This document shows, in pieces, positions 1 to 12,125 of a DNA stretch of 64,000 nt. Where the stretch lies: contig JADGJT010000013.1 of assembly GCA_027604005.1 (NCBI GenBank), forward strand, positions 62,001 through 126,000, in the 5' to 3' direction. Every line of letters begins with the position of its first letter. The first letter of the stretch is position 1. The notes under the pieces were generated by a model, which saw only the letters and a list, made by a program, of their open reading frames with translations, was not told where the DNA came from and ran no database searches. The translations under genes and the position numbers were made by a program. Source of the stretch: Dinochytrium kinnereticum (Eukaryota; Chytridiomycota; Chytridiomycetes; Chytridiales; Chytridiaceae).

Positions 1-305
1 AGGTATTGTGGCAACAATCAATTACATCTAATCAAAATAGGAGGAGACGTAAATAAGTTGAAGGATATGGGCAAGAAATAATGATTTTACTTTACTCTTC
101 ATGCAACAACATAATAAAATCATTTCCATTTTCAAATGTTATTTGGATGGGACAAGTCTGGATGGCTGATTTCAAGCAAAAACCCCTTAGACGTCTCACG
201 CTCAATGCATTAGAGTAACTTTATGTGTGAGATTGATGATGGTGCTATCATTCCAAAATTAATAAAGGGCGAATAAAGAAAATTGTTCTCAAAAAACTTT
301 TCAGA
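1..305. other. Left-edge flank upstream of OST3; no gene seen
   Basis: This stretch is AT-rich. I see no exon, RNA gene or repeat in it. It probably holds the promoter and 5' UTR of the OST3 gene that begins at 306. Confidence 0.5.
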
Positions 306-1639
306 ATGTGGGGGGTTTCTCTGATCGCGGCTCTGGCCGTATTCGTAGTCCAGACCAGTGCTGACACATTGAATGCCAAGATTGCTTCATTGGAGGCAAT
401 GACTTTAAATAACCCTGCCTCCCCTATTACGTTGGACACTCGGAGCTTTAAACTGCTCACCGAAAAGCCAAGAAACTACTCGTCGTTTATTGTTCTGACC
501 GCCATGGGAAGGGAATACAACTGCGAGCCATGCAGGTAATCATCTTTATAAGTCCCAAAATGACATTGTATCCTAGAGAATTTGCGTCTGAATTCGGCTT
601 GGTTACCCAGGGATGGGCTAAGACACGTGAAGCAGGAAGATCCTACTTTGGTACACTGGATTTTAAGGATGGGCAGGAGGTCTTTCGATTGGTAAGCCTT
701 TTCCTTATTCCAAACGGATGCATGCCACTACTTTGTCTAATTGATTTCTAGTTGCAAATTCAATCCGTTCCCTATGTCCTTCACTACCCGCCCAGTGAAG
801 GGCCTCATTACAAGGTTATTGCGAAAGATTTTGAACTTTACGATTTAAACCGAAGGTAAACTGATATATGGACGGCTTTGAAAGAAGTTGACTTCGATGG
901 ATTTGTAGAGGTCTAAAGGCTGAAGACCTTGCTCAATGGATTGAGAACGTTTCACGAGTGCAGGTAAGCACTGAGGAATATTTTTTAAGATTAATTAATG
1001 CATTGAATCAGATTAAAGTTTCCAGACCAGTGGACTACTCAGTTTACTTGGTTTATGCCGCTGGGACTATCAGTACCCTCATAATTTTGAGCCTTATTTC
1101 CAGCAGCCTTATCGAAATTTTGCAGCATAAGCGCTTATGGATTTCAATTTCTTTGGTGGGAAACACTGGACCATTCGTGAGACCATCACTTACGATTTAT
1201 AGGGCTGTATACTCCTCTTCTGCTCCGGTTTCATGTGGAACCAGATTCGGGGTGCCCCGTATACTGGAGTGAGAGATGGAAAGCAACAACTTATTGCAGG
1301 TGGTTTCCAGTCACAGTATGTGATTGAAAGCCAAATTGCCGGCGTTCTTTGTAAGTTTCACATGACAGGAGATATTCGTTTAATTTCCCTTTTTTTTTCA
1401 TTAGACGCCCTGTGCGCACTTTTTATTGTCGTTTTGGTTTCAATGGTACCGCAAATTTCCGATTCTGGTTTCCGGAAGGTCTCGGTTTATTTCGGTGTCA
1501 TCGGTTTCCTCCTGACTTACTCAGTGATTTTGAGAATGTTTAAGATCAAGAACGGCGGTTACCCCTTCACCTTAGTAAGCTTATGTTTTAAAGTAATGAG
1601 TTTGCTAACATTGTCAATGCGTTTAAATAGATGTTATGA
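306..1639 (+). CDS. OST3: Oligosaccharyltransferase subunit OST3/OST6 (MAGT1/TUSC3 family)
   Basis: Thioredoxin-fold subunit of the ER oligosaccharyltransferase, which supports N-glycosylation by holding substrate cysteines through a lumenal CxxC. Eight exons join in frame: 306-535, 577-691, 752-855, 909-963, 1012-1155, 1203-1350, 1405-1574 and 1631-1639. They total 975 nt (324 residues plus stop), the usual family length. An N-terminal hydrophobic signal peptide is followed by the thioredoxin domain with CEPC at the end of exon 1. Four hydrophobic segments follow, including the family hallmark FMWNQIRGAPY and a YPF near the C-terminus. The start is the first ATG, and the signal peptide follows at once. 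The last exon holds only two codons plus the stop. The gene converges on ROGDI, whose stop lies 8 bp away. OST3 and OST6 cannot be told apart here. Exon joins are inferred; the family call is firm. Confidence 0.9.
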
Positions 1640-1647
1640 TCGCTATA

Positions 1648-2773
1648 TTATGCATGTCCTCCAACGGAATTCAATAAATTGAGAACCCCAAAACATATCT
1701 CGAGCATGTCCTCCATATTGTCTTTTAATTTTACCAGCTGTGGTACGGGCGATTCTAAGAAGACTTCGTCGACGATTTCCACAGGCCTTCCCTTGTAAGT
1801 GCTGATCGAACAGTAGTTAGCGAGTTAAAACGAGCAAACAATACTCTATCTTGATTGTGCGCAATTTAGAAAGGAGCTTGCTTTGTATTTGCAAAGGGAG
1901 AGCATGTTGATGGAAACTTAAAGCATAGACCGATGTGATTAGCGACGTTTGGGATAGGTAGAACTCTATCACAAGGTCCTCAGGCAGTTCAGGTTGAAAT
2001 TGCTATATTTGTGTTTAGATAAAAACAAAATTCGCAATGCCACCTTCAGCTCGCAGTCTTTAAAAGGAAAGAGCTGATCATCCGACACTGCTGCTAATAC
2101 AGATTGGGCTTTCCTAATGCAAGCTCGAAAACTCCGAATGTACTATTTTATTTTAAAACTCTGGCAACAAAAGACATACCTCGCCCAACTGATTGAACTG
2201 GTGTTTTTCTTTATCATATCTAGAGATTACTGCCAGAGCTCCTTCTAGCTCATTCCGAGCAGATCGAAGTTGAGATAGTTTATAAATCTTGTTCGGGGCA
2301 ATTGAGAGTTTAAGAAGACCGCGATTGTAATGAGGCAGCTTCAATGTCAAGTCCTGAGCAAGTCAGCAATTGTGGTAAATGGCTATACATACGCCTTTCA
2401 CGATATCTACTCCATCAATGGTAACATAACCCTTGACATGGTCATTGCTTTCAAGTGTTAAGACTTAAACTGGGTAACTGGACAAACTTCAAGGATGACA
2501 ATGCAATTGTAGAACTCCCACTTTTGGATGAGGGTCCTGAAGTTCGATCAATAGAGAACGATTGAAACAATTACCTGGTTCAGAGGACGGTGAGCAATAG
2601 GATAGGCATTCCTAAATTTGCTTAGATTGGCGTTCGATGGGTTGGCTGAACCTCGGCCAATTGCCGTAGAGTCACAAAAAGATTAGGCAATACTGTCGTG
2701 GATAGCCATTGGATCTCGTTATCATCAGCCTTTTCGATCAATTAATCTCCATGGCAGTGCAGTGGCTTACCAT
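1648..2773 (-). CDS. RAV2: Rogdi/RAV2 family protein (RAVE complex, V-ATPase assembly)
   Basis: Rav2/Rogdi is the RAVE-complex subunit that helps reassemble V1 onto V0 of the vacuolar ATPase. The N-terminal exon reads EIQWL and VTLRQLAE, as in the Rogdi N-terminal helix. VKGYVTIDG leads into DLTLKLPHYNRG (Rogdi DVNLKMP) and RSARNELEGAL (Rogdi QDARNHLxxA). LPEDLVIEFYLSQTSLI matches the conserved block before the C-terminal helix PQLVKLKDN. Introns are about 36-50 nt. The proposed start is an ATG at 2771-2773 that directly abuts a GTAAGC donor, giving a 3-nt first coding exon. No other ATG is open into exon 2, whose frame is closed upstream by a TAA. The gene is tandem with PRI1 (36 bp apart) and convergent with OST3. 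The family call is good; the first exon is inferred. Confidence 0.8.
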
Positions 2774-2809
2774 TATTTACATGTATAGGTGTATGTTTTA
2801 TTTATTTTG

Positions 2810-4418
2810 TTAAAAAGTTAGGACATTTTGTTTGAGACTGCGCGACTCCTGTTCCATCTCATTGACAAACAATGAAAAAGCCTTAAAATAAGGGAAAAGT
2901 GATGTTCTCCTCACATCTTGTACATATTAACACCCACGCAAACAAAAAAAACAAAAAAAAACAAACAAACACATACCTCCAGCCTTTGAATCTCTGATGT
3001 CAGCTTCAGTGACTGTGGATTCATTTATTTCACGCACAAGGGAATAAACTGTTGGAACAGCAAGCGGGTCGAAAGAATCGCAGGTGGAGGGGTCGACAGG
3101 AACACAAACTCGTCCTTCAGAATATCGTTATTTTGAGTCCCAATTTCAACTCTCACCAGTCTTTGGATGTACACAAAAAGGACTTTTTAAAAGATGGTTA
3201 AGTCCGATAGAGACATTGGAATCCAAGCGCGCATAAGTGTAGTGAAACATGATCTCGGGGATGCAGGACATCAATGCATTGCGTTTTTGCTATAACATTA
3301 GAAGATATATCAAATTCTTCACTACCGGCTTTTTTCCAGCAACATCCCTAACAGAGTTGACCAAACTGAGCCACTTTGCTTGTGCGCTAAAATCTGGGTT
3401 TTTTGCCCAAATCTCATTCAAGTGAGATCTGAGATCTTAAAAACAATTAGAAAAGAATTAGGTTTCATACGACGAACCGTCATCAGGGATCATTTGCAAA
3501 AGCTTTTGCCATTTTGATTCAGTGCTTAGAACATCTTGATTCAAAATGATATTGCTGGTAAAGTAATCCTTAACGGTATCATTTGACAGTCTTCATTAAT
3601 ATTAGATCCAAAGGGGTATCCATCTGACCTACCTCACAGACTTGTGATGCATTTTCGACTGAAGGTTAACTTTTCGAGACGCCTCTTCCCCTCCTCGTAT
3701 CAAGTCAATGTAGCTGACAATGGCTCGACGACCCTCCGCCGATAGTTTTTTTGCACGGCTATCAGAAACCCAGCAGTGGATTCCTCTTCGACCAGAGTAA
3801 ACCCATAGAATGTGCATAAAACCGAAGTCCTCTAATTAGGTAAGAACCTGAACAAGCATTCCGGCCAACCTTTCAGAACTCTATGAATCACTTTTATGGC
3901 CACGCAAATGAAGACCCAGCACTTCCGACACACGTTTGCTTCGCTTGCTTTGTCAGAACGGTTGTAGGAGATGCATGTACCTGCAGCACGTTCGGACCTC
4001 GTCATAGTCGGTAAGATCTATATCAAACACCAGCTCACGTTCTTTTGGCTGAAAGGCACCTGGTCTTAGTGCCTTCTTGTCTTTTGGCTAAAGGATGTCA
4101 AAAATCCGTATTCGCATTCATGAATAACCTTAGTGTTGTAGACAGCCCCAATATCAATTTTAACGGGACAAAGTTTGGTTACTTCCTGCTTTAGCTCCTG
4201 ACCGTCAGAAAACGACTGGAAACGGATGTAGGCATCGGACTCGAGGGTGAAGCTGAACTCGCGATTGCTAAGTGGGTTCTTTCCATCTAAGAATGTGAGA
4301 CTAACCAGACTATATCGCGCTAACCACAGAATACTGAGAGCCATCTGCTCAGTTCATCGAAAGGGAAGAGTCTTTGGTAGAAGATCTTGAGGTGAGATGA
4401 GAAGTCCTGGTCAGCCAT
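2810..4418 (-). CDS. PRI1: DNA primase small (catalytic) subunit
   Basis: Catalytic subunit of DNA polymerase alpha-primase, which synthesises RNA primers at replication origins and lagging strands. The start [19 protein letters not shown] matches the family N-terminus. It is followed by REFSFTL and [15 protein letters not shown], the catalytic acidic motif [13 protein letters not shown] (about 4020-4060), a CRKCW zinc-site motif, and the hallmark [15 protein letters not shown] (about 3770-3815). The C-terminal exon reads [10 protein letters not shown], equivalent to human TSLAPYVKVF, and stops at TAA 2810-2812. A 38-nt intron separates WLSVFCG from DGKNPL. Length and motif order suit a full-length primase. 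It sits between ROGDI and MSH4 on the same strand with gaps of only 36 and 64 bp. Confidence 0.92.
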
Positions 4419-4482
4419 TCTTTATGACTTGTTGTTGTCCAGATGATCGAACAGGCTTGAATATGTGAGTGACAATTTTATT

Positions 4483-7400
4483 TCAAATTTCTTTTTGGAG
4501 GGATTTCAAAAACTCCCTCAACTGTTTGTCATTCAAGGACGACAAATGACATCCGCTCAATAGCTTTTTTGCCAGATGAAGCTTATTCCGCTTCTGAAAT
4601 GTGCCAAGTGGCCTCAACGTATCCTCCTCTGTCAGCTCTGTAATTTGTAAGAATTTATCAATCTGGCAAGGTGGTCAGTCACGGTTGAATATTGAAGGCG
4701 ATTCACTTGGGATGTCAAGGCAGCGGCATCCTCGCATATTTTGGACGAAATTCCTGCTGCCCTTGCCATCAACAGTCCGAAATCTTGATCATTAGACAGT
4801 CCATCTTTGACGGTCTATTCATGTTAGTTGGCGTTTGAATCTCACTGACGTAGTGATATTTAACAACAGTGCCTTGATCCTTGACACTTTTCTGTCACTG
4901 GCTTAAAAACTTATCGTGTCGAGCATTTGCTTACTTCAACCATTAATTGGAGATTGACTACCGTTGGGAAGAAGGACATTATTTGAGCCAGTTGCACGAA
5001 GTGAGTTACAATGAAGGTAAAGGCCTTTGAAGTGTTAGCATGCCGCAGAAGTTGGGACAAAACCTTTTTCCTCACTAGCTCTTCGCAAATTGAAACTGCT
5101 AGACTTAGTCCGTCGCTATATGATGATCCTGTATTGTTTAACTTTTAGGTTGTTTACAAATCATTACCTCGCCCAAGCTCATCAATCAAGATAAGGCTTT
5201 TATCTGTCGCATTTTTTAAGACATAAGCAGCCTCCTTCATCTCGGTCGTGAAAGACGACAAGGATGCATCACTAGAATCCGAACCGATCCGTGTCAGAAT
5301 TCTGTCGTGTAACTGGATGGATGCAAAGTCTATCTCCTTCAGATTTTTTAAACATTATTGGACGCATTACCTGCGGGAACAAACGAGCCAATGTGTCCCA
5401 TTATGGTCAAAAGAGCAACTGTCCGCAGATAGGTTGATTTTCCACTCATGTTTGGCCCCGTAATAATCTGGACGTTGGAACCCTCCCCGCAGAAAATGTC
5501 ATTAGCAACAAAAAACGAGTTGCCGGATTTCTCTTTAATCGGGTGGCGGCCGGACTTGATAGCTGTCTTCACGGCTTTAACGGTCTTCTGAAGAGCTTGC
5601 CTTACCATGCCACTGAATTCAGGCCTTACATATCCAAATGTTTGGGCAGACTGTGCAAATGATAGAAGAAGATCCAAAAGAGCGATTGCATCTGAATGGT
5701 TGGGTTTGTAGCTTTTAAATCATACCAGATAGTGCGTAAAGTACGTCTATATCATCCGATATTTTCTCTAAGAGCTCGAAAATGACTTTATCCGACATCA
5801 TATATCTAAAACAGTCAGGTTTGTGATTGTGAACCGCCTTTACACTTCAGTCAAGCTTTCTCGGATCCTCTCGTTGCAACTCATCTTTAGAATGTTACGG
5901 TTGTTTTTTTTTCTCAAAATATTAGAAACCATTTTAAGACTGGTGAAGGTGTAGTTTGTTTTCTTTTTGACGATGTTAATGAATTCGGAAGGAAAACTAT
6001 CCTGATCAATGGAGTTCTGTTTAAGGCACCTTAAAAGTATCGTTAATGGTTTTCTGAGCGAATTTGTGTACAGGACGTAACCACCAGCTGGAGAGAACAC
6101 CACTTTCAAATTCAAACTATACTCTTCTAAAGAAGCCGTAAGCCCTCCTTGTAAAAGCGGTAACTGGATATACCTGTGTATTGTCTTAGTAGCTCATAAA
6201 CATCGTTTGTACTCTCTCGGTAGGTCTGCCTAGCTAGATCGCATTGTGTAAAAGTCGAAGTGGTTGGCTGTTTACCAATATCAAGGAGACCATTCCATCC
6301 AGCCTTGATTGCATAGCATCTCTGATTTCTTAGCCCTATCGCACTTTTTTGGAAAGTTACGTCCTCATTGATACGGCAATTAATATGCTCGTTCATAATC
6401 TCGATGTTTTCACTGGAAAGAGTCTGAACATGTATTAGTGAGTGTATTTTAGCCTCGTCAACCTCATGAATAGTAGTAAGTAATTGAGAGCTAGTGCATT
6501 TCAGCAAACCGCGAATCTCCTCTACACTTTTAACCACTTGCTTTATGCTAAGTATCGTATTTATGAAAATCTCGGCCGATTTTCCACCCTTTTTCGAGCG
6601 GAAGGCCAGCTATAGACGTTAGTAGCAAAAGAGAAAACTGATACCGATGTTATAATCTTATCAATGTCGGTCATCATTTTCAACTTTCCCTTCAATGCCG
6701 TATTCAATAGCTGTGAATGTTATGGAAGCTCTGAACGATCAGACGACCTCATTTTCCTTTAGTTCTAACACAAGTTATTTTAACAACAATTTTTTGTTAA
6801 CCTTGAACGGCGTCCAATCGCATATTCAACGTAACGATATCTATAGAGTATGATTAATTGAAAGAATGCTACAACCTGACCGTTGATGGGATTGAGAATG
6901 TTATCCTTCAATAGCCTTCCTAAGTACAAAGTAATAAATTTCTGTTGAGCTTTGACGACTGACCTCCCATTTGGGTAACTGTTTTCTTCAGAGCACCAAA
7001 CAGATGATCGTATGAATTTATTTTTGTTGAGTTCCGCGACAGCTCCAAATTCTTTTCTGTGATGGGATCTTAAAAATATTATAATACCGCCTGCACTTGG
7101 TATCGACCTATGTACACGTGTCCTCTGGGAGATTGATATTTGAAACGAATGCTGTTCCTCGCAATAATTAGCCTCTGGTCGTCTAGTAAATATCTAGAAA
7201 TTTGTTTGTACGTGTTGCTCAGAGTGGCGGATACTTGAAGACAGCAGAGATACACGTGTTTAAATAAAATCTCACAGAATAAGTAATGGAAAGGGTAAAG
7301 GGTGATACCTGGTATGCAATAGCTGCTTGATATTATCCATGTCTCCTTTCATGCAATACTCGTGTAAGAATCGGAGGCCTTCAAAACAAAAACGCAAGTT

Positions 7401-7876
7401 AAAATGCCACGTTTCCACCAACAACCCTACAAACCTTCCGCCTCGCTGAAAAATCGTCTACTCAAGGATTCTATGTGTTGCTCTCCAATTGTCTCTTGCA
7501 AATGAATAAGGAGAGAAGATCTCCCTTGCTTTGCCGCTGTTTCTGCAATGATAACCTGAGTATGTAAGCCATTGGAATCATGACGTGTACGTGATTGCAG
7601 AACCTTTGCTGGCTCCAACTTGGATAACAAATGCTGCGTCTTGTTTCGGAGAAAAGTGAGCTGATGAATCCTTCGTTTGCCTCTTATGTACTTCAAAGAA
7701 AGTTTGAGAGTCGCCAAATTGCCAGAGTTGCATCTCTCCCGTTCGCAGATCCAGGGCTGCGATGCCTATCTCCTTTGCGACACCTGTTATCCAAAAACCG
7801 TTCAGATACATTTCATGCATCCAGCACTACCTCTCGCTTCGGATACAGCAGCAAACACTTTTTTCCCTTCCTCCAT
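4483..7876 (-). CDS. MSH4: MutS homologue MSH4 (meiotic crossover factor)
   Basis: MSH4 pairs with MSH5 as a clamp that stabilises Holliday junctions and promotes meiotic crossovers. The N-terminus ([16 protein letters not shown] then [15 protein letters not shown]) starts directly in the MutS connector-type domain. It lacks the mismatch-recognition domain I, as MSH4 does. Walker [10 protein letters not shown] lies near 5440-5465, and Walker [11 protein letters not shown] near 5165-5200. The next exon reads [10 protein letters not shown], where the usual threonine after DELGRG is serine, and then [10 protein letters not shown]. The C-terminus includes [11 protein letters not shown] and a helical tail ending at TGA 4483-4485. 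If a 44-nt intron near 4632-4675 were retained, the protein would stop slightly earlier in another frame. The start is the first ATG of the exon joined to VAKEIG through a short intron. It implies a meiotic cycle. Confidence 0.9.
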
Positions 7877-7988
7877 GCTCAGCAAGTTGTTTGTGGGAAG
7901 GCGTGAGAAAAAAAAAGTATATTGCTTGAAATGGTAAAAAATATACTTTGATATTTATATAAAAGGCAGAGGGGTGATTTCAACGTGT

Positions 7989-8691
7989 TTATTCCAAGTG
8001 TAGGAAGAAGGACGCGGCCTGGCTTTTGATAATGGCCCGGGCTGCTCGATACACCAAAAACACCTCGGGGATGAGTAAAAAAAGATATACTGTGTTCAAA
8101 GCAATCTCGAATGGGACCGAAAATCCATTTCCTAGTTTGGGCTGAATGCTGATATAATAAAAGCACGAGAATATTTGAGGAAAGCATGTGAAGAGAAAGA
8201 ATCCTGCGAGGTCAGGAACCTAACAATCGTCAAACTCAAGACGCATTCAGAGACCAACCCTTTCTTTCAAATTTCCAGTATATCCTAGCCAGAGTCTTAT
8301 TGGTTCCACTATGACGAATGCCCCGAAAAAGAAATTCATCAACAGCCCATGAAACGTTGATGGCTGGAACCAATTGACCTTTTCAAATACAGCTTGGTTA
8401 CAATCATATCAAAAGAAAAGAACATGCACCTTCCACCGTATAACTACTAATTGACCGACAAACCAGACTGGGAAGAGGAATATGTTGTAATGAAGCAGTA
8501 TCTGGAAGTGAAGATTGGAAGATATTTCGTAGCCTGGAGAGGGCATGTATTAGTGAGGCTAATTGATGGTAATGCGGATCACCAATGTGCCCTTCACTGG
8601 ACATTTGAATCACAGCGCTGCTGCGATATCCTGGAAACACCTTTTCCGCCAACAGTGAAAGTGAGGAGGAGAATGCGCTTGTTGTTGACAT
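7989..8691 (-). CDS. TMEM17: TMEM17-like ciliary transition-zone membrane protein
   Basis: TMEM17 is a four-helix membrane protein of the B9/MKS transition-zone complex at the base of cilia and flagella. The exons give LHFQILLHYNIFLFPVWFV (first helix; human LALQMSLYFNTYYFPLWWV), then VIVEPIRLWLGYTGNLKER, then VPDLAGFFLFTCFPQ (human IEAIRLYLGYVGNLQEKVPELAGF). Two more hydrophobic segments follow, and the protein ends in SFFLHLE. A 49-nt intron with an ACTAAT branch site joins GHIG to YEISSNL. The start MSTTSAFSSS is the first ATG in that frame; the open frame upstream has only TTG. Length, about 190 residues, is normal. It is strong evidence that the organism builds a flagellum. Confidence 0.85.
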
Positions 8692-8988
8692 GAGGAATTG
8701 TCGAAGTTGTTGTTTTGACCAACTCAAAGGGATCAATTCGGTTGCACGAGGGATATTCGAAGAGTGTTACAGCGCACTTTGTAACTACAGGAACTTGCCG
8801 TGTGTACTACCATCAATAAACCCAGACGGTATATTGACAAGAGAGTAGAAAGGGTTCTTGATGGTTTATTCAAAAACCATCACGTTTATACTTCATATTA
8901 GTATTTCTGGCGCCAATGATTCAATCTTGAATTTGCACTCAAAAGCAACCACCCATATTCAATCTTGTAGCCCATCGCCTCTGCTGTA

Positions 8989-10083
8989 ATGTTGAGCGCG
9001 GGACCAAGCGGTACTGAGCTTGCATTTGACCTTTCATGATGCTAATGTATTTCTTTCGAAGGATTCTGTGAGCAGTTCGGTTCAATGCATGCATCTCACC
9101 GTCCTCTAAAGATAATGCCCCTGTCTCAAAGGCGATCTTCTTGACTGTTGGCTTGAATTCATTGATATGCTCCATCTTAAACTACAAGTCCATTTTGCAT
9201 CTTCAGATCTTCCCGCATGTCACCACACATTTTCAGGTTAAATACCTCTGGGTTGTTTTTCTTCTAACTTTTAAAAGATATGGAGGTTTTTCACCACTAA
9301 CCTCGGTATTTGTTGTTGTTTCAAGCCAAAAAATACTCACTAGCTGAAAGCTTTTACTAGCTCAACGGAGATTTTGTTTGGTTCCCTATTAATTTACCAC
9401 TTTCGTCTGCTCGAGAGGCAATGGGGTCCAAGAAAATACGGGTCATTTGCTTTGGTGACTTCGTCCATATCAACAATATTAGCTTCTATACTTCTTTTTG
9501 CTGGGAAAGGATTTGGATTCACAAGAGCTGCTGCTGGACCGTATGGGTTGATCTTTGGGGCCCTCTATCAGTACCATCTTGACGTGCCCGTCACGGTTCG
9601 TGTTAAGATTTTGGGGCTAGGGCTGAGTGATAAAGTGTTTCTCTACATTATAAGCACCCAGGTAAATGACCACTAGTTGGCAGGCTTCTAATCGATCGAA
9701 AGCTCCTCTGGGCCTCTTTTCCAGGATCCATTTTAAGTGGCATTTGCGGACTCGTCGCTGGGGCTTTGTACAGATCAGATTACCTCCCTTTCAGAGATTG
9801 GCGTGTTCCAGGAACAGTTTCATCATTTTGTTCGCGCTATTTGCAGCCTCTGTTTATGTCATCATCCCCATCTTCACGAGAAAGAGATCCACGGACCGTT
9901 GGACGAGGGGCTGTGCCTGGGGGTTCGCGCGGGCCAAGTGCGACGGTCGAGCCACCTGAGGAAGCTATCGATACTTTGGTTGGCTTGGGCTTCGAACGAG
10001 ATCAGGTTCTCACTGCTCTTCGAGTCTCTGGAAATGATATTGACCGCGCTGCGGCCTATCTTTTTGACAGAGCAGGAAGATAA
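8989..10083 (+). CDS. UBAC2/DSC2-like rhomboid pseudoprotease with C-terminal UBA domain
   Basis: An ER or Golgi membrane protein of the derlin/rhomboid type, involved in ER-associated degradation (UBAC2) or the fungal Dsc E3 ligase (Dsc2). The membrane part reads NAPVSKAIFLTVGL, then IWRFFTTNLAFTSSTEILFG (the family's SSxEILFG block), GSLLIYHFRLLERQWGPRKY, LSDKVFLYI and PGSILSGICGLVAGALYRS. No catalytic GxSG serine motif is seen, as expected for a pseudoprotease. The C-terminus is a UBA domain, EEAIDTLVGLGFERDQVLTA to the end. Introns of 41-45 nt carry a TTCTAAT branch site. The first exon, ATG at 8989, is inferred from a clean join across an intron of about 100 nt (MLSAGPS to DNAPVSK). The body is firm; the first exon is not. 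Confidence 0.78.
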
Positions 10084-10176
10084 TTGGACTAAGTTAATAA
10101 TATTATTCTTAAAAATAAAGCCTGCTCATTGCAAGCAAGTTTACACAGATTGGTGTAGATAAAGTCAGAAAGGAAA

Positions 10177-11900
<1,724 letters not shown>

Positions 11901-12125
11901 CACAGCATGTCAAATTTTTGTGTGGGCTCTACCACGTGCGACCAATAGGAAATCATGACCAGACACTGCGCACATGGAAGTGCTATCTAACGGCATGTAT
12001 TTAAGAAATGATGCTTTTGACCTTTCGTTTCTGGCAGAAATGTACATCTTTTGAGTTCGCATGCGACTGCAAACAAAGCTGCCTACCCCACATCCCACGC
12101 GAAAAAAACCTACAAACAAGCCATT

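Noticed and set aside
4601..4795. Plus-strand 64-residue open frame
   Set aside because: It is a shadow of the MSH4 C-terminal exons on the other strand, which align with the family.
8939..9175. 78-residue minus-strand open frame upstream of UBAC2
   Set aside because: It lies antisense to the UBAC2 exon coding NAPVSKAIFLTVGL, which matches the family. The minus frame has no recognisable motif.
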